This document shows, piece by piece, positions 56,148-64,000 of a stretch of DNA of 64,000 bases. Origin of the DNA: Parerythrobacter lacustris (GTDB lineage: Bacteria > Pseudomonadota > Alphaproteobacteria > Sphingomonadales > Sphingomonadaceae). Numbering within the stretch: position 1 is the first letter of the stretch; every line of letters begins with the position of its first letter. The translations under genes and the position numbers were made by a program. The stretch lies in assembly GCF_024626475.1 (NCBI RefSeq), contig NZ_JANKHH010000004.1, positions 248,001 through 312,000 of the forward strand, read 5' to 3'. Below the pieces are notes generated by a model that saw nothing but the letters and a program-made list of their open reading frames with translations, made no database searches and was not told the DNA's origin.

Positions 56148-57353
56148 TCAGTACAAAAGATGTTCGCGCACAGTGGCGATCCAGCTCGCTTCGTCGTTCG
56201 CAGCCTCCGCATCCAGATTATGCGGCGATGCCGCCGCGTCATCGACCCATTCGCGCAAACCCGGGCCGCCGTTGATCACGTCGATCGCCACCATGTCTTC
56301 AGTGTATTCGTATTTGAAATCCTTGCCGCGCCAGATCGGATAGTCCGGATAGAGCCGCCGGATCGCCTTGAACGCCAATGCCTGGAGCCTCCACGGGCGG
56401 AACACATCGTGCGCGTAAAATGGGCCTTCCGCATGGACCATCAGCGCATTGCACAGCTGGCCTTGATGCTTGTGAAAGGTCGGCTCGAACCAGCATTCGC
56501 GCAGGCCGCATCCGGCAAGCCATTCGGGAGCCAGCCGATGCATCTCCGCCAGCACCGCCTTGGCATCGACATCGGGCGCACCGAACAAGACCTCGAGCGG
56601 GCGGGTCGTCCCCCTACCCTCGCTCAGCGTCGCGCCCTCAATCATCACCGTTCCGGCATAAGCGCGCGCCATGTTGAGATTTGCCGCATTGGGCGACGGG
56701 TTGATCCACACGCGATCAGTGGGCCAGCCATATCCGGGGCCGGCTTCGGGCAGCCAGTCGTGCATATCGATGACGCGATAGGCCACGTCGAGCCCGAAGT
56801 GGGCGATGAACCAGTGCCCCATCTCGCCCATGGTCAGCCCGTGCCGCATAGGCATCGGCGCGGCGCCGACGAAGCTCTCGTGGCCGGGGACCAGCAGCGT
56901 GCCTTCGACCGGGCGGCCCGCGGGATTGGGCCGGTCGAGCACCCACACTTCCTTGCCGTGTTTCGCCGCTTCTTCCAGCAGGTAGAGCAGCGTGGTGACG
57001 AAGGTGTAGATCCGGCAGCCGAGGTCCTGCAGGTCAAACAGGAACACATCCGCGCTCGACATCATCTGGCCGGTGGGGCGGCGAACCTCCCCATAAAGGC
57101 TGAAGACGGGGATGCCGTAGACCGGATCGGTCTCGTCCGCCGTCTCGACCATATTGTCCTGCTTGTCGCCCTTGAGGCCGTGCTGCGGGCCGAAGGCACT
57201 GGTGACGTTGATCCCGGCTGCAATCAGCGCATCGAGGCTGTGGGTCAGATCCCGCGTCACCGAAGCCGGGTGCGCGACGAGCGCCACCCGTTTGCCCTGC
57301 AGCGCTTCCTGCAGTGCAGCTTCGGCGAGAAGGCGGTCGATCCCGAACTTCAT
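56148..57353 (-). CDS. NamZ-like exo-beta-N-acetylmuramidase (DUF1343, GH171)
   Basis: A 401-residue protein matching DUF1343: ALVAHPASVTRDLTHSLDAL, FGPQHGLKGDKQDN, FDLQDLGCRIYTFV, LDRPNPAGR and EGRGTTRPLE. NamZ releases N-acetylmuramic acid from cell-wall fragments. No signal peptide is visible, so this copy may act in the cytoplasm, perhaps in wall recycling. It begins 2 bases downstream of the DOMON-like gene. Confidence 0.88.
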   Translation of the reverse strand: MKFGIDRLLAEAALQEALQGKRVALVAHPASVTRDLTHSLDALIAAGINVTSAFGPQHGLKGDKQDNMVETADETDPVYGIPVFSLYGEVRRPTGQMMSSADVFLFDLQDLGCRIYTFVTTLLYLLEEAAKHGKEVWVLDRPNPAGRPVEGTLLVPGHESFVGAAPMPMRHGLTMGEMGHWFIAHFGLDVAYRVIDMHDWLPEAGPGYGWPTDRVWINPSPNAANLNMARAYAGTVMIEGATLSEGRGTTRPLEVLFGAPDVDAKAVLAEMHRLAPEWLAGCGLRECWFEPTFHKHQGQLCNALMVHAEGPFYAHDVFRPWRLQALAFKAIRRLYPDYPIWRGKDFKYEYTEDMVAIDVINGGPGLREWVDDAAASPHNLDAEAANDEASWIATVREHLLY

Positions 57354-57355
57354 GC

Positions 57356-57877
57356 TCACAGGGCGCCCGCCATATGCAGCTTGCGACAGGTCACGCTGTG
57401 GAACTCCGCCTTGCCGGGCTGGAAAGCCAGCGCCCAGAACTGGATGTTGCCGTCCCGGTCCTCGACGATGGCGTTGAGCGCGACATCGGCCGGGACCGGA
57501 AGTTCGGAGGCGATTTCCGCCTCGAGCACCAACTCGCCCGCATCGTGACGGCAGGCGATTGCGATCGTCTCCACCGGCGCATCGCGGCCGTTCAGGCGAA
57601 AATCGTCGAAGTCGTAGCAGGCCCACTGGCTCGACGGGCTGAGATTGAATTCGCGGTAGTAGCTGTCACCGCGCGGTTGCCAGAAGATCTCGAAACAGGT
57701 CGTCTTCCACAGGTTGTCGCGACGGATGCTTTCGGCGTCGGCAGGGATTTTGATCGCGGAGATATCACCTTCAAGCCGGAAGCGGGCACGGCAGCCGGCG
57801 TGCGTGGGTTCGCAATGCGCGCTGACCGCCGTGATCGGACCGGGAGCGCAATCGGGGTGGAGGATGAGCGTATGCAT
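57356..57877 (-). CDS. DOMON-like domain protein
   Basis: A 173-residue beta-rich protein resembling DOMON-like carbohydrate-/haem-binding folds (WKTTCFEIFWQPRGDSYYREFNLSP and WALAFQPGKAEFHS in two parts). No signal peptide. Co-transcribed with the NamZ-like gene, so it may bind a sugar linked to that enzyme; this is inference. An in-frame ATG slightly upstream is an alternative start. Confidence 0.7.
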   Translation of the reverse strand: MHTLILHPDCAPGPITAVSAHCEPTHAGCRARFRLEGDISAIKIPADAESIRRDNLWKTTCFEIFWQPRGDSYYREFNLSPSSQWACYDFDDFRLNGRDAPVETIAIACRHDAGELVLEAEIASELPVPADVALNAIVEDRDGNIQFWALAFQPGKAEFHSVTCRKLHMAGAL

Positions 57878-57955
57878 TGCCGAGCTATTGCCAATCATGC
57901 CGCGCCTCGCAAGCCACTTGGAGCCGCTGCCCCCCGCTGCTAGAGGCCGCGCGCT

Positions 57956-59185
57956 ATGAGCCAGTTCGAATCCGATCTCCTGCGCCTGCTCGACGAGCGG
58001 GGCTACATCCACCAGCAGACCGACGCGGCGGGGCTCGATGCCCTGGCGCAGAAGCAGGTGATCCCCGGCTATATCGGCTTCGATGCGACCGCGCCCTCGC
58101 TCCATATCGGGTCGCTGGTGCAGATCATGATGCTGCGCCGCCTGCAGCAGACGGGGCACAAGCCTATCGTTGTGATGGGCGGCGGAACCACGCGGATCGG
58201 CGATCCCACCGGTCGCGACGAAAGCCGCAAGATGCTCACCGACGAGGCAATCGAGGCCAATATCGCCGGCATCCGCACCGTGTTCGAAAAGCTTCTGGTG
58301 TTCGGCGACGGCCCGACCGATGCCGTCATGGTCAACAACCACGACTGGCTGGGCCGGCTCGGTTACATCGAGATGCTGCAGAAGGTCGGCACGCATTTCA
58401 CCGTGAACCGCATGCTTTCATTCGATTCGGTCAAGCTGCGGCTCGAGCGCGAGCAGCCGATGACCTTCCTCGAATTCAATTACATGATCCTGCAAGGGTA
58501 CGACTTCAGGCATCTGTCGCAGGAAATGGGCGCGCGGCTGCAGATGGGCGGGAGCGACCAGTGGGGCAATATCGTCAACGGGGTCGAGCTCGGCCGCCGG
58601 ATGGACGGGACCGAATTGTTCGGCCTTACGACGCCGCTGCTCACCACCGCCGACGGGGCCAAGATGGGCAAGACCGCCGCAGGTGCGGTATGGCTCAACG
58701 AAGCACAATTGCCGGGCTACGACTTCTGGCAATACTGGCGCAATGTGGACGACCGCGACGTTGGGCGATTCCTCCGCCTGTTCACCGATTTGCCGCTCGA
58801 TGAAATCACCCGGCTCGAAGCGCTCGAAGGGGCGGAGATCAACGCTGCGAAGATCGTGCTCGCGAACGAAGTGACGGGCCTTGTCAGGAGTGAAGACGCT
58901 GCGAAGTCTGCCGAGGCCACTGCGCAGCAGACTTTCTCCGGCGGCGGTGCGGGGGAAGATCTTCCCACGCTGTCGGTGGGCGACCAGGGCATGCGGGTCG
59001 GCACGATCCTCACCGATCTCGGCTTCACCGCTTCCAACGGCGAAGCCAAGCGCAAGATCGCCGAGGGTGCAGTCAGGCTCGATGGCGAGACGGTTGACGA
59101 CGCCGGTTTGCTGATCGAGGTCGAGGCTGGGTGCGAAAGGAAGTTGAGCCTGGGTAAGAAAAAACACGCGGTATTGACCCGATAG
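57956..59185 (+). CDS. tyrS: Tyrosyl-tRNA synthetase
   Basis: A 409-residue class I synthetase: HIGS at 50-53, KMGKT (KMSKS equivalent) at 236-240, the anticodon-binding region, and a C-terminal S4 domain (about 345-405). It charges tRNA-Tyr. Divergent from the DOMON-like gene with 78 bases between starts; no T-box is present, as expected for this group. Confidence 0.97.
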   Translation: MSQFESDLLRLLDERGYIHQQTDAAGLDALAQKQVIPGYIGFDATAPSLHIGSLVQIMMLRRLQQTGHKPIVVMGGGTTRIGDPTGRDESRKMLTDEAIEANIAGIRTVFEKLLVFGDGPTDAVMVNNHDWLGRLGYIEMLQKVGTHFTVNRMLSFDSVKLRLEREQPMTFLEFNYMILQGYDFRHLSQEMGARLQMGGSDQWGNIVNGVELGRRMDGTELFGLTTPLLTTADGAKMGKTAAGAVWLNEAQLPGYDFWQYWRNVDDRDVGRFLRLFTDLPLDEITRLEALEGAEINAAKIVLANEVTGLVRSEDAAKSAEATAQQTFSGGGAGEDLPTLSVGDQGMRVGTILTDLGFTASNGEAKRKIAEGAVRLDGETVDDAGLLIEVEAGCERKLSLGKKKHAVLTR

Positions 59186-59211
59186 GCCCTCAAAACCGCC
59201 GTTTTGTCCCG

Positions 59212-59230
59212 TTCTGAAACAGAAAATTTT
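59212..59230 (+). terminator. Possible terminator after tyrS
   Basis: A short hairpin TTCTG-AAA-CAGAA followed by AATTTT. The stem is only 5 bp, so strength is doubtful. Confidence 0.35.
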
Positions 59231-59296
59231 ACAGAATATCAGGCTTTTTGACGCATTAACGATCCCTGGGTTGAAACAAACAAGGGGTCATGGATA

Positions 59297-59635
59297 GTGT
59301 CAGTCCGTGCACAGCTATCGGTAACCGACCAGCGCCGCGCAGCGCGCCATCCGGTCGATTATCCGGTCATCGCCGAACACCATGATCGCGGCGATGTGAA
59401 GCTCCACATCTCCAATATTTCCGCACACGGTTTCATGATCGACGATGCGGGAGACCTCAACCGAGGCGACCGTGTGATCATCCGCCTGCCGGTCGTCGGC
59501 CGGATCGAGGCCTATGTGATCTGGGTGCGCGAGGAGCGTGCAGGCTTCCAGTTCGAGCGGATCATCCGGCTCGACGATTTTGATCTGATGATCGACACCA
59601 TCCAGCCCAACCCGAAACTGCGCCGCCGTCGCTAG
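59297..59635 (+). CDS. PilZ-domain protein, possible c-di-GMP binder
   Basis: A 112-residue single PilZ domain: R13-x3-R17 (RRAAR) and N40-x-S42-x2-G45 (NISAHG) match the c-di-GMP-binding motifs. The GTG start has AAGGGG 9 bases upstream. Partner unknown; stands alone between tyrS and an MFS gene. Confidence 0.85.
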   Translation: MSVRAQLSVTDQRRAARHPVDYPVIAEHHDRGDVKLHISNISAHGFMIDDAGDLNRGDRVIIRLPVVGRIEAYVIWVREERAGFQFERIIRLDDFDLMIDTIQPNPKLRRRR

Positions 59636-59717
59636 CAGCGCGTGCAGAAGGCATGCCTTAGGCATGTGACAATCGAAGTTTCTTTTCTCGCCCCCACACG
59701 CCTGCCATGGCCCGCAG

Positions 59718-61022
59718 GTGAGCGAAGCATTAGAGCCAGCGACGCACCCGTTCCGGGTCCATAACTTCCGCGCCTATTGGCTGGCGCGGATCACGATGAC
59801 ACTTGGCCAATATGCGATGATGCTGGTCATCGGCTGGCAAACCTACGACATGGCGCGCACCGGCGGCATGAGCGTTCAAGGTGCGGCGGGTCAACTGGCG
59901 CTGATCGGCCTGCTCCAGTTCGTACCCCTGTTCCTCCTCACCCCATTTTCGGGGCTGGCCGCCGACCGGTTCGACCGCCGCAAACTGGCGCAGGCGACCA
60001 TCGTGCTTCAGCTGGCCTGCGCGGCGGGGCTGTGCTGGCTGACATGGACCGGCATGTTGTCGATCCCTTGGCTGTTCGGCATCGCGGTGGTCCTCGGTGT
60101 CGTCCGTGCTTTCAACGGGCCTGCACTGACCGCGCTGTCGCCCAATCTCGTGCCCAAAGCGATCTTGCCGACCGCCATCGCGCTCAGTTCGATCTCGTGG
60201 CAGATCGGCATGATCGCCGGACCGGCCATCGGGGGCTACACCCACGCAATCGAGCCTGCGCTGCCCTATGCGGTCGCGACCGGACTGTTCGCTCTGGCAA
60301 TCATTTCGCTCTCGACGATCGGCAGAGTGCCTCAGCCCGACATTCGCGGGACCGCCAAACCGATCGCCCAGCTTGTCGACGGGCTGCGCTACGTCTTGCA
60401 CAACAAGATGGTGCTCGGGTCGATCACGCTCGACCTGTTCGCGGTGTTCCTCGCCGGTGCGACCGCGCTGTTCCCGGTCTACGCCCGCGATATCCTGCAA
60501 GTCGGCGAGCAAGGTCTGGCGCAACTGGCCATGGCCCCGGCGATCGGGGCGACGCTGACCGGGATCTTCTTTTCCTTCCGTCCTCTCGCCCGCAATGTCG
60601 GCCCGGCGATGCTCATCGCGGTGGCAGTGTTCGGTCTTGCGACGATCCTGTTCGGTGTTTCGACCTCCATGCCGCTCAGCCTCGCCGCGCTGTTCGTGAT
60701 CGGCGCAGCGGACATGTTCAGCGTCTATATCCGCCAGTCGCTGGTCCAGCTGCACACGCCAGACGACAAGCGCGGGCGCGTCTCGTCGGTCAGCCACCTC
60801 ACGATCAGCGCATCGAACGAGTTCGGGGACTTCTTTTCGGGGACCATGGCGTATCTGATCGGTCCGGTCGCAGCGGTGGTTGTCGGAGGGGCTGGAGCCA
60901 TCGTTACCGTCGGTCTATGGGCCCGCATCTTCCCGGTCCTGCGCACCACGCGGACCTTTGACCCGCCCGCGGAGTTGGTGGATAGTCCCACCGAAGCAAA
61001 GACTGCCGGAGAGAAAGCATGA
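59718..61022 (+). CDS. MFS transporter, EntS/MFS_3-like
   Basis: A 434-residue 12-helix carrier with [21 protein letters not shown] near the start and [12 protein letters not shown] after helix 2, typical of the enterobactin-exporter type. GTG start at 59718; overlaps cysK by 4 bases. Substrate unknown. Confidence 0.85.
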   Translation: MSEALEPATHPFRVHNFRAYWLARITMTLGQYAMMLVIGWQTYDMARTGGMSVQGAAGQLALIGLLQFVPLFLLTPFSGLAADRFDRRKLAQATIVLQLACAAGLCWLTWTGMLSIPWLFGIAVVLGVVRAFNGPALTALSPNLVPKAILPTAIALSSISWQIGMIAGPAIGGYTHAIEPALPYAVATGLFALAIISLSTIGRVPQPDIRGTAKPIAQLVDGLRYVLHNKMVLGSITLDLFAVFLAGATALFPVYARDILQVGEQGLAQLAMAPAIGATLTGIFFSFRPLARNVGPAMLIAVAVFGLATILFGVSTSMPLSLAALFVIGAADMFSVYIRQSLVQLHTPDDKRGRVSSVSHLTISASNEFGDFFSGTMAYLIGPVAAVVVGGAGAIVTVGLWARIFPVLRTTRTFDPPAELVDSPTEAKTAGEKA

Positions 61023-61936
61023 AAGCCGATTCCATCCTCGCCACCATCGGCAACACGCCGCATGTGCGGCTTGCCCGCCTGTTCCCCGATCACGAGGTGT
61101 GGGTGAAGAACGAGCGTGCGAATCCGGGCGGGTCGATCAAGGACCGGATCGGCCTTGCAATGATCGAGGATGCGGAGAAGTCGGGCGCGCTGAAGCCCGG
61201 CGGGACGATCATCGAGCCGACCAGCGGCAACACCGGAATCGGCCTCGCCATGGTCGCCGCCGTGAAGGGCTACAGGTTGGTGCTCGTCATGCCCGAAAGC
61301 ATGAGCATCGAACGCCGCCGCCTGATGCTTGCCTATGGTGCCACTTTCGACCTGACCCCGAAGGAAAAGGGAATGAAGGGTGCGATCGAACGGGCGACCG
61401 AACTGGTCGAGCAGACCGAAGGCGCTTGGATGCCGAGCCAGTTCGACAACGAGGCCAACTGGAAGGTCCATGTCGCCACCACAGCGAAGGAAATCCTCGC
61501 CGATTTCGCCGATAGTCCCATCGACCTGATGATCACCGGGGTCGGCACCGGAGGCCATCTGACCGGCTGTGCTGAGGAGCTGAAACGGCACTGGCCCGCG
61601 ATGAAGGCCTATGCCGTCGAGCCGACCCTCTCGCCGGTCATCAGCGGCGGCCAGCCCGGACCGCATCCGATCCAGGGCATCGGCGCAGGCTTCTTGCCCG
61701 GCAACCTCCATACCCAGGCGATCGACGGTGCGATCCAGGTCGATCCGGACGATGCAAAGGAAATGGCCCGCCGCTGCGCGCGCGAAGAGGGCATCCTTGT
61801 GGGCATTTCGAGCGGCGCGACGCTGGCGGCGATTGCGAGCAGGCTGCCGCATCTCGATACCGGTACGCGGGTGCTCGGCTTCAATTACGACACGGGTGAA
61901 CGCTATCTTTCGGTGCCCGACTTCCTGCCGGAGTAA
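61019..61936 (+). CDS. cysK: Cysteine synthase A
   Basis: A 305-residue PLP enzyme (O-acetylserine sulfhydrylase): PLP lysine K41 in [17 protein letters not shown] at 68-73 and the [10 protein letters not shown] phosphate loop. It makes cysteine from O-acetylserine and sulfide. It overlaps the upstream transporter by 4 bases (ATGA). Confidence 0.95.
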   Translation: MKADSILATIGNTPHVRLARLFPDHEVWVKNERANPGGSIKDRIGLAMIEDAEKSGALKPGGTIIEPTSGNTGIGLAMVAAVKGYRLVLVMPESMSIERRRLMLAYGATFDLTPKEKGMKGAIERATELVEQTEGAWMPSQFDNEANWKVHVATTAKEILADFADSPIDLMITGVGTGGHLTGCAEELKRHWPAMKAYAVEPTLSPVISGGQPGPHPIQGIGAGFLPGNLHTQAIDGAIQVDPDDAKEMARRCAREEGILVGISSGATLAAIASRLPHLDTGTRVLGFNYDTGERYLSVPDFLPE

Positions 61937-61968
61937 CGACGCGCTAGGCCTAAACCATCGGAGGGTGG

Positions 61969-63106
61969 ATGAGACTCGAGCGTCGCGAATTCGTTGTCGG
62001 GGGTGCTGCGAGCCTGCTCGCGGCTTGCAGCAACATGGCCCCGGGTTCCGGTGTCCAGCCCCCCGATCGGCTTGCAGCTTCCCCGTCTCCGCTTCGATCC
62101 CGCACGGATCATGAAGATATCGGTCTGTTCGCGCCCGTTCCGCCCCGCTGGCCCCCGGCTTGAGCTGGAGCGCTTTGGCGAGAAGACCGTCATCCACAAT
62201 TACGGTCATGGCGGCTCGGGATGGTCGCTGAGCTGGGGCTGCGCGCAGGAGACGGCCATCCTCGCCCGCCAGACCGGGGCGGCACGCTTCGCAGTGCTGG
62301 GTGCGGGTTGCATCGGGATGACCACGGCGCTCGCACTCCTCGATACCGGGGCGGAGGTGACGCTTTACGCCGAAGATTTCCTGCCCGACTCGCGGTCCGC
62401 CCGAGCGACCGGGGTGTGGTCGCCCAGCAGCCGGATCGCGATGGAAGATGCCATCGCGCCCGATTTCCTCGCCCGATGGGAAGGCTGGACGCGCCGCTCG
62501 CATGCCGTGCACCAGCAGATGATCGGTCTGTCGGGCGATCCGGTAGAGTATGTCCCGCAATACAACCTTGCTGGTGGCGAAGCCCCGAATGTCGAGGAGA
62601 CCCGCCCGTTTCTGCATGTCCACCGTCTGGTGCGCGATCTCTCGCCGTCATGGGGCGCGGTCGAGGGGGTTGAGAACCCCTTCCCCGGCCGTTTCGTGCG
62701 CGGCGGACCGAACCTGATCTTCAACGTCTCCGAATATGCCGACCGGTTGATGCGCCTGTTCCTGCACAAGGGCGGGACGATGGAGAAGCGCACATTCCCC
62801 GATCGTGCAGCGGCGCTGGCGCTGGACTAACCAGTGATCGTCAATTGCATGGGCTACGGTGCCAAGGCAATCTGGGGCGATGACAGCCTTGTTCCGGTGC
62901 GCGGGCAGATCGCATGGCTCGTGCCGCAGCCGGAGGCGCGCTATGCCCTGTGGTTCGATCAGGTGCAGGCGATCTCGCGCCGCGACGGGCTGATCGTCCA
63001 GTATCTCGGGCCGAACGACGACTGGGGCTATGACAATGCCGACGAAAGCCCCGATCGCGCCGAGTCCGAGCGCGCACTCGCCACCTTGCGCGAGTTGTAC
63101 AGCTGA
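61969..63106 (+). pseudogene. D-amino-acid oxidase-like FAD enzyme with frameshift and in-frame TAA
   Basis: The expected protein opens with a Tat-like signal (RREFVVGGAASLLAAC) and continues RIMKISVCSRPFRPAGPRL, NYGHGGSGWSLSWGCA and AVLGAGCIGMTTALALLD (FAD loop). The first part is in the frame of base 61969; from about 62060 the protein continues one frame over. Removing one C from the C6 run (62059-62064) restores the frame and reads GVQPPIGLQLPRLRFDP. Further on, TAA at 62828-62830 (expected QPVIVNC or similar) breaks the same frame, which then continues to 63106 with RGQIAWLVPQPEARYAL. Two separate lesions make a dead gene likely unless both are read errors. Confidence 0.85.
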
Positions 63107-63176
63107 CAAGTATTTCGATTGCGCAGCGCCAAGCCTGTGATATTTCTCCGCTATAAGGTTGCAGGGAGAGACGGGG

Positions 63177-64000
63177 ATGCGCGGGATAGTGACGATTGCG
63201 GCACTGGCGATGCCGGCGACGGTGTGGGCGCAAAGCAGCCAGGGCGATGTCTCGGTCACCATCTACAGCGAACAGGCGCTGGTCGACGATACCCGCGTGC
63301 TCACCTTGCCCACCGGCGAAGTCCGCCATGAATTCCGCGACGTATCTGCCGCGATCCGTCCCGAAACGGTGACCCTGCAAGGCGACGGGATCGAGATCGC
63401 CGAGCAGAATTTCGATTTCGACCTGCTTTCCCCCGCCGCGTTGATGCAGAAGTCCGAAGGGCAGACAATCACCCTCATCCGCCGCAATCCCGCCACCGGT
63501 GCGGAAACGACCGAGCAAGCCGAGGTGCTCGCGGTCAACGGCGGGGTGGTGATGCGGGTCAACGGCAAGGTCGAGGTGCTGCGCGACGACGGGCAGCCAG
63601 TGCGCGTGGTGTTCGACGACATCCCGCCCAACCTGCGCGCTCGCCCCACCCTCTCGGTTACGTTCGATTCGACCACCAGCGGCACCCGCCCGTTGCGGCT
63701 GAGCTATCTCACCACCGGTCTCGGGTGGAATGCGGACTATGTCGGCGTGTTCGACGAGAAGAAGCAGACGATGGACCTGCAAGGCTGGGTCACGCTGACC
63801 AACACCACCGGCACCCCCTTCCCCGATGCCGAGATCACGCTGGCGGCGGGCGATGTGGTCAAGCTCAACCAGCAGGCGGCGCAGCGCCGCAACACCAACA
63901 ATTACAACAACTACAACGCCGGATATGAGCGCAGCGAAGAGGACGAGGCGGTCGGCGACCTCTACCTCTACCCGATCGACGGACGCTCGACGATAGCCAC
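63177..64000 (+). CDS. DUF4139-family exported protein (3' part outside the window)
   Basis: An ATG at 63177 with an AGGGAGA ribosome site about 10 bases upstream opens a frame that stays open to the window end (274 codons). It has a signal peptide (MRGIVTIAALAMPATVWAQ) and a DUF4139-like body (SVTIYSEQALVDDTRVLTLP; LSYLTTGLGWNADYVG). Function unknown; the eukaryotic-like relatives form beta-rich N-terminal and C-terminal domains. No stop was seen. Confidence 0.85.
   Translation, partial: MRGIVTIAALAMPATVWAQSSQGDVSVTIYSEQALVDDTRVLTLPTGEVRHEFRDVSAAIRPETVTLQGDGIEIAEQNFDFDLLSPAALMQKSEGQTITLIRRNPATGAETTEQAEVLAVNGGVVMRVNGKVEVLRDDGQPVRVVFDDIPPNLRARPTLSVTFDSTTSGTRPLRLSYLTTGLGWNADYVGVFDEKKQTMDLQGWVTLTNTTGTPFPDAEITLAAGDVVKLNQQAAQRRNTNNYNNYNAGYERSEEDEAVGDLYLYPIDGRSTIA

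Noticed and set aside
59651-59666. CATGCC-TTA-GGCATG palindrome after the PilZ gene
   Set aside because: Short stem with no immediate T-run; too weak to call a terminator or operator.

Overview
The window looks like a chromosomal segment of an alphaproteobacterium of the Sphingomonadales, most likely Erythrobacteraceae. This rests on high GC, family content and gene order (PhaR; archaeal-type ProRS; dnaK/dnaJ near hrcA/grpE/rph/rdgB/hemW; rsmI/yraN/gshB) and two palindromic repeat families common in sphingomonads. It is a reading of protein families and was not checked by a database search. No rRNA, tRNA or CRISPR array was seen.

Layout. 1-2633 is accessory: the end of an ArdC antirestriction gene, a terminator, and a clearly AT-rich island with one secreted protein that has an aerolysin/ETX-MTX2-like pattern, followed by about 430 bp without a gene. 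2634-9925 is a minus-strand cluster: pdhC, a small membrane protein, an acyl-CoA thioesterase, lpd, a Kef-type antiporter broken by an in-frame TAA, a class IV aminotransferase and a sulfotransferase-like protein. 10069-22331 holds uspA, rnr, an M28 peptidase, a DUF805 protein, proS, phaR with a match to the published PhaR operator, alr, an MHS-type transporter, an IscU-like protein, cvpA and radA. 22401-35757 holds a patatin-like protein, dnaJ/dnaK, a PCuAC copper chaperone, a Vgr-related zincin-like protein, a bPH2 protein, an IDO-family haem dioxygenase, a DUF885 peptidase, grpE/hrcA and rph/rdgB. 35770-46581 holds a CAP protein, hemW/xerC, a tandem TonB_C-like protein, gshB, yraN, rsmI, an LpoA-like lipoprotein, parE and a serine hydrolase. 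46687-54772 holds DUF3422, a MoxR ATPase and its VWA partner separated by a CxxCH lipoprotein and a soluble chemoreceptor, then DUF2314/DUF2185-like and DUF817 genes. 54720-64000 holds two MFS transporters, a NamZ-like muramidase with a DOMON-like gene, tyrS, a PilZ protein, cysK, a D-amino-acid-oxidase pseudogene and the start of a DUF4139 protein.

Together: the central part is mostly housekeeping (protein folding, translation, RNA turnover, repair, cofactor and cell-wall metabolism). Many same-strand neighbours overlap by 4-8 bp, which suggests translational coupling. The heat-shock genes dnaK-dnaJ and grpE-hrcA lie in two nearby operons separated by about 5 kb of unrelated genes. Two genes, the Kef antiporter and the oxidase, are broken by an in-frame TAA preceded by GAC and followed by C; the oxidase also has a one-base shift in a C run.

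Most worth a second look: the AT-rich secreted protein, the two broken genes, the palindromic repeat inside the pdhC linker, the PhaR operator match, and the MoxR/VWA neighbourhood with its redox-like lipoprotein and cytoplasmic chemoreceptor.
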